Shown: in pieces, positions 61,537 to 64,000 of the stretch
Layout: every line of letters begins with the position of its first letter
Position numbering within the stretch: position 1 is the stretch's first letter
Assembly (NCBI RefSeq): GCF_900142825.1
Contig: NZ_FRCH01000002.1
Location: forward strand, 868,001-932,000
Direction: 5' to 3'
DNA length: 64,000 bases
Origin: Rhodanobacter sp. OK091
GTDB taxonomy: Bacteria; Pseudomonadota; Gammaproteobacteria; Xanthomonadales; Rhodanobacteraceae
The notes under the pieces: generated by a model
What the model saw: the letters and a program-made list of their open reading frames with translations, nothing else
Databases searched by the model: none
Told to the model about the DNA's origin: nothing
Position numbers and translations under genes: made by a program

Positions 61537-62367
61537 ATGTCTTCTCAATCGATCGGGGTCTGCACGAGCACCGCGACGCTGCCCGAATTCGTGGCGGCGC
61601 ATGCGCGCCTGTTCGTGCTGACTGGAGCCGGCTGCAGTACGGATTCGGGCATTCCCGATTACCGCGATGCCAACGGTGGCTGGAAACGCCCGCAGCCGGT
61701 GACCTATCAGGCATTCGTGGGCGAACCGACGACACGCCAACGCTACTGGGCACGCAGCCTGGTCGGTTGGCGGCGCTTCGGGCAGGCGCAACCGAATGCG
61801 AGCCATCACGCGCTCGCCCGGCTGGAGCAGCAGGGCAAGCTGACCTTGCTGCTGACCCAGAATGTCGACCGGCTGCACCAGGCCGCCGGCAGCGAAAACG
61901 TGGTCGACCTGCATGGACGGCTGGATCAGGTCCGCTGCCTGGCCTGTGAACATCGCGTGCCGCGCGCGGATTTCCAGGCCGAGCTGGTGCGGCTGAATCC
62001 GGCCTGGGCGAATCTCGATGCGGCGGATGCGCCCGATGGCGACGCTGATCTGGAGGGACGGGATTTCTCCAGTTTCCAGGTGCCTTCGTGCCCGCATTGC
62101 ATCGGCTTGCTGAAGCCGGACGTGGTGTTCTTCGGCGAGAACGTGCCGCGCGAGCGTGTGGATGCCGGCATGCAGGCCTTGCACGATGCCGATGCGATGC
62201 TAGTGATCGGTTCGTCGCTGATGGTGTATTCCGGCTACCGCTTTGCCTATGCGGCAGCGCGTGCCGGCAAGCCGATCGCCGCGGTGAACATGGGCCATAC
62301 CCGGGCCGATCCGCTGCTGAGCCTGAAGATCGAGCAGTCCTGCGCGCAGGCGCTGGCGTTCCTGTAG
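61537..62367 (+). CDS. SIR2-family NAD-dependent protein deacylase (sirtuin)
   Basis: 276 residues. The NAD-binding motif is [20 protein letters not shown]; the catalytic His lies in [10 protein letters not shown], after LTQNVDRLH. Zinc is held by CLAC and [13 protein letters not shown] and [14 protein letters not shown] complete the fold. The sequence pattern is nearer class II (SIRT4-like) than CobB. It removes acyl groups from lysines using NAD+. Its closeness to an acetyl-phosphate module is noteworthy, since acetyl-phosphate acetylates proteins. Confidence 0.92.
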   Translation: MSSQSIGVCTSTATLPEFVAAHARLFVLTGAGCSTDSGIPDYRDANGGWKRPQPVTYQAFVGEPTTRQRYWARSLVGWRRFGQAQPNASHHALARLEQQGKLTLLLTQNVDRLHQAAGSENVVDLHGRLDQVRCLACEHRVPRADFQAELVRLNPAWANLDAADAPDGDADLEGRDFSSFQVPSCPHCIGLLKPDVVFFGENVPRERVDAGMQALHDADAMLVIGSSLMVYSGYRFAYAAARAGKPIAAVNMGHTRADPLLSLKIEQSCAQALAFL

Positions 62368-62396
62368 CAGCAGCCTGACTTGCGCGGCCTGCTGGC

Positions 62397-62963
<567 letters not shown>

Positions 62964-64000
62964 CTATTCCCACTCGATCGTGGCGGGAGGTTTGCCACTG
63001 ATGTCATAAACGACTCGAGATATACCACGTAATTCATTGATTATTCTGTTAGAAACTCTACCAAGAAACTCATACGGCAAGTGCGCCCAATGCGCCGTCA
63101 TGAAGTCGATGGTCTCCACCGCCCGCAGCGCGATCACCCATTCGTAGGCGCGCGCGTCACCGACCACGCCTACCGATTTCACCGGCAGGAACACCGCAAA
63201 CGCCTGGCTGGTCTTGTCGTACAGGTCGGCCTTGCGCAACTCGTCGATGAAGATCGCATCGGCCTGAGCCAGCAAGACGGCATACTCGGGCTTCACCTCG
63301 CCCAGGATGCGCACGCCCAGGCCCGGGCCCGGGAATGGATGGCGGTACACCATCGCGCGTGGCAGGCCGAGCTCCACGCCGATGCGGCGCACCTCGTCCT
63401 TGAACAGTTCGCGCAGCGGCTCAACCAGTTTCAGTTTCATGTGCGCCGGCAGGCCGCCCACGTTGTGATGGCTCTTGATGACGTGAGCCTTGCCGGTCTT
63501 GCTGCCGGCCGATTCGATCACGTCGGGATAGATGGTTCCCTGCGCCAGCCACTTCACGTTGCTGCCGTCGGCAGTGATCTTGCCCGACTCCTCGTCGAAG
63601 ATCTCCACGAACAAGCCGCCGATGATCTTGCGCTTGGCCTCCGGATCGGCCACGCCTTCGAGTGCCTTGAAATAGCGTTCCGCCGCGTCGACACGGATCA
63701 CCTTGACGCCCATGTGCTCGGCCATCGTGGCCATCACCTGATCGCCTTCCTGCCAGCGCAGCAGGCCGGTGTCGACGAACACACAGGTCAACCGGTCGCC
63801 GATCGCCTTGTGCAGCAGTGCCGCGACCACCGAAGAGTCGACGCCGCCGGACAGCCCCAGCAGTACGTGATCATCGCCAACCTGCTCGCGCACGCGGGCG
63901 ATCTGGTCATCGATGATGTTGGCGGCGGTCCATAGCGTGGCGCAGCCGCAGATATCGACGATGAAGCGCTTCAGCAACGCCCCGCCCTGCTTCGTGTGCG
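62964..64000 (-). CDS. guaA: GMP synthase (glutamine-hydrolysing), 5' part outside the window
   Basis: The frame is open through base 64000, so the start is beyond the window; the TTG at 63977 is internal (the protein there reads [19 protein letters not shown]). The visible ~345 residues comprise the ATP-pyrophosphatase domain, with the P-loop [16 protein letters not shown], and the GMP-synthase dimerisation domain ending [11 protein letters not shown], the invariant C-terminus. The glutamine amidotransferase domain lies outside. It makes GMP from XMP. Confidence 0.96.
   Translation of the reverse strand, partial: HTKQGGALLKRFIVDICGCATLWTAANIIDDQIARVREQVGDDHVLLGLSGGVDSSVVAALLHKAIGDRLTCVFVDTGLLRWQEGDQVMATMAEHMGVKVIRVDAAERYFKALEGVADPEAKRKIIGGLFVEIFDEESGKITADGSNVKWLAQGTIYPDVIESAGSKTGKAHVIKSHHNVGGLPAHMKLKLVEPLRELFKDEVRRIGVELGLPRAMVYRHPFPGPGLGVRILGEVKPEYAVLLAQADAIFIDELRKADLYDKTSQAFAVFLPVKSVGVVGDARAYEWVIALRAVETIDFMTAHWAHLPYEFLGRVSNRIINELRGISRVVYDISGKPPATIEWE

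Overview
The window is GC-rich DNA (AT-rich only in a few promoter-like gaps) that looks like the chromosome of a gammaproteobacterium of the Xanthomonadales, most likely Rhodanobacteraceae (Dyella/Rhodanobacter/Luteibacter-like). This rests on the guaA-tadA order, an XAC0095-like small protein, a DUF3653-like protein, the RND efflux set and the style of the dispersed palindromic repeats. It is inference from gene content; no search was run.

Layout. 0-6 kb: end of an AraC-type regulator, a frameshifted SDR remnant, an XRE regulator/DUF2975 pair divergent from an ABC transporter, and a gene-poor stretch with small proteins of phage-like character. 6.1-11 kb: a cupin-AraC regulator followed by a five-gene redox operon (nitroreductase, AhpD-like protein, azoreductase, DUF3788, quinone-oxidoreductase-like MDR). 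11.4-15.5 kb: a second cupin-AraC regulator, a Tat-exported ferritin-like protein with a c-type cytochrome, an MDR fragment, RidA and peptidase E.

15.6-44.1 kb, all on the minus strand: a complete extracellular contractile injection system (eCIS; Afp/PVC-like) locus. In transcription order: sigma-54 activator (43102-44088); a sigma-54 promoter (TGGCACG-N4-TTGC) with two upstream dyads; a winged-helix-like protein; a truncated sheath remnant; DUF4255 cap protein; an unknown 339-aa protein; sheath; two tube proteins; DUF5908; LysM adaptor; VgrG-like spike; PAAR tip; gp25; two baseplate J-type proteins; a 1426-aa protein with SprB/PKD-like domains and a basic tail; tape-measure protein; a 1231-aa DUF4157 cargo candidate; a YbjN-like putative chaperone; and the AAA+ ATPase. 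Most genes overlap by ATGA or lie within a few tens of bases, so the 27 kb reads as one transcription unit. The likely undescribed parts are the multi-domain cargo, its putative chaperone, the control region and the large adhesin-like protein.

44.9-51.5 kb: an RND efflux operon (adaptor, pump, outer-membrane channel) with a divergent TetR regulator and a 12-bp palindrome between them. 51.7-62.4 kb: a low-oxygen/acetyl-phosphate module with an MgtA-type P-ATPase, a MaoC-phosphotransacetylase fusion, acetate kinase, a small granule-protein-like gene and phosphoketolase, headed by an exact FNR/Anr box placed 41.5 bp upstream of a predicted start. A periplasmic VOC protein and a sirtuin follow. 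62.4-64 kb: tadA and the 3' two thirds of guaA, housekeeping genes running off the window.
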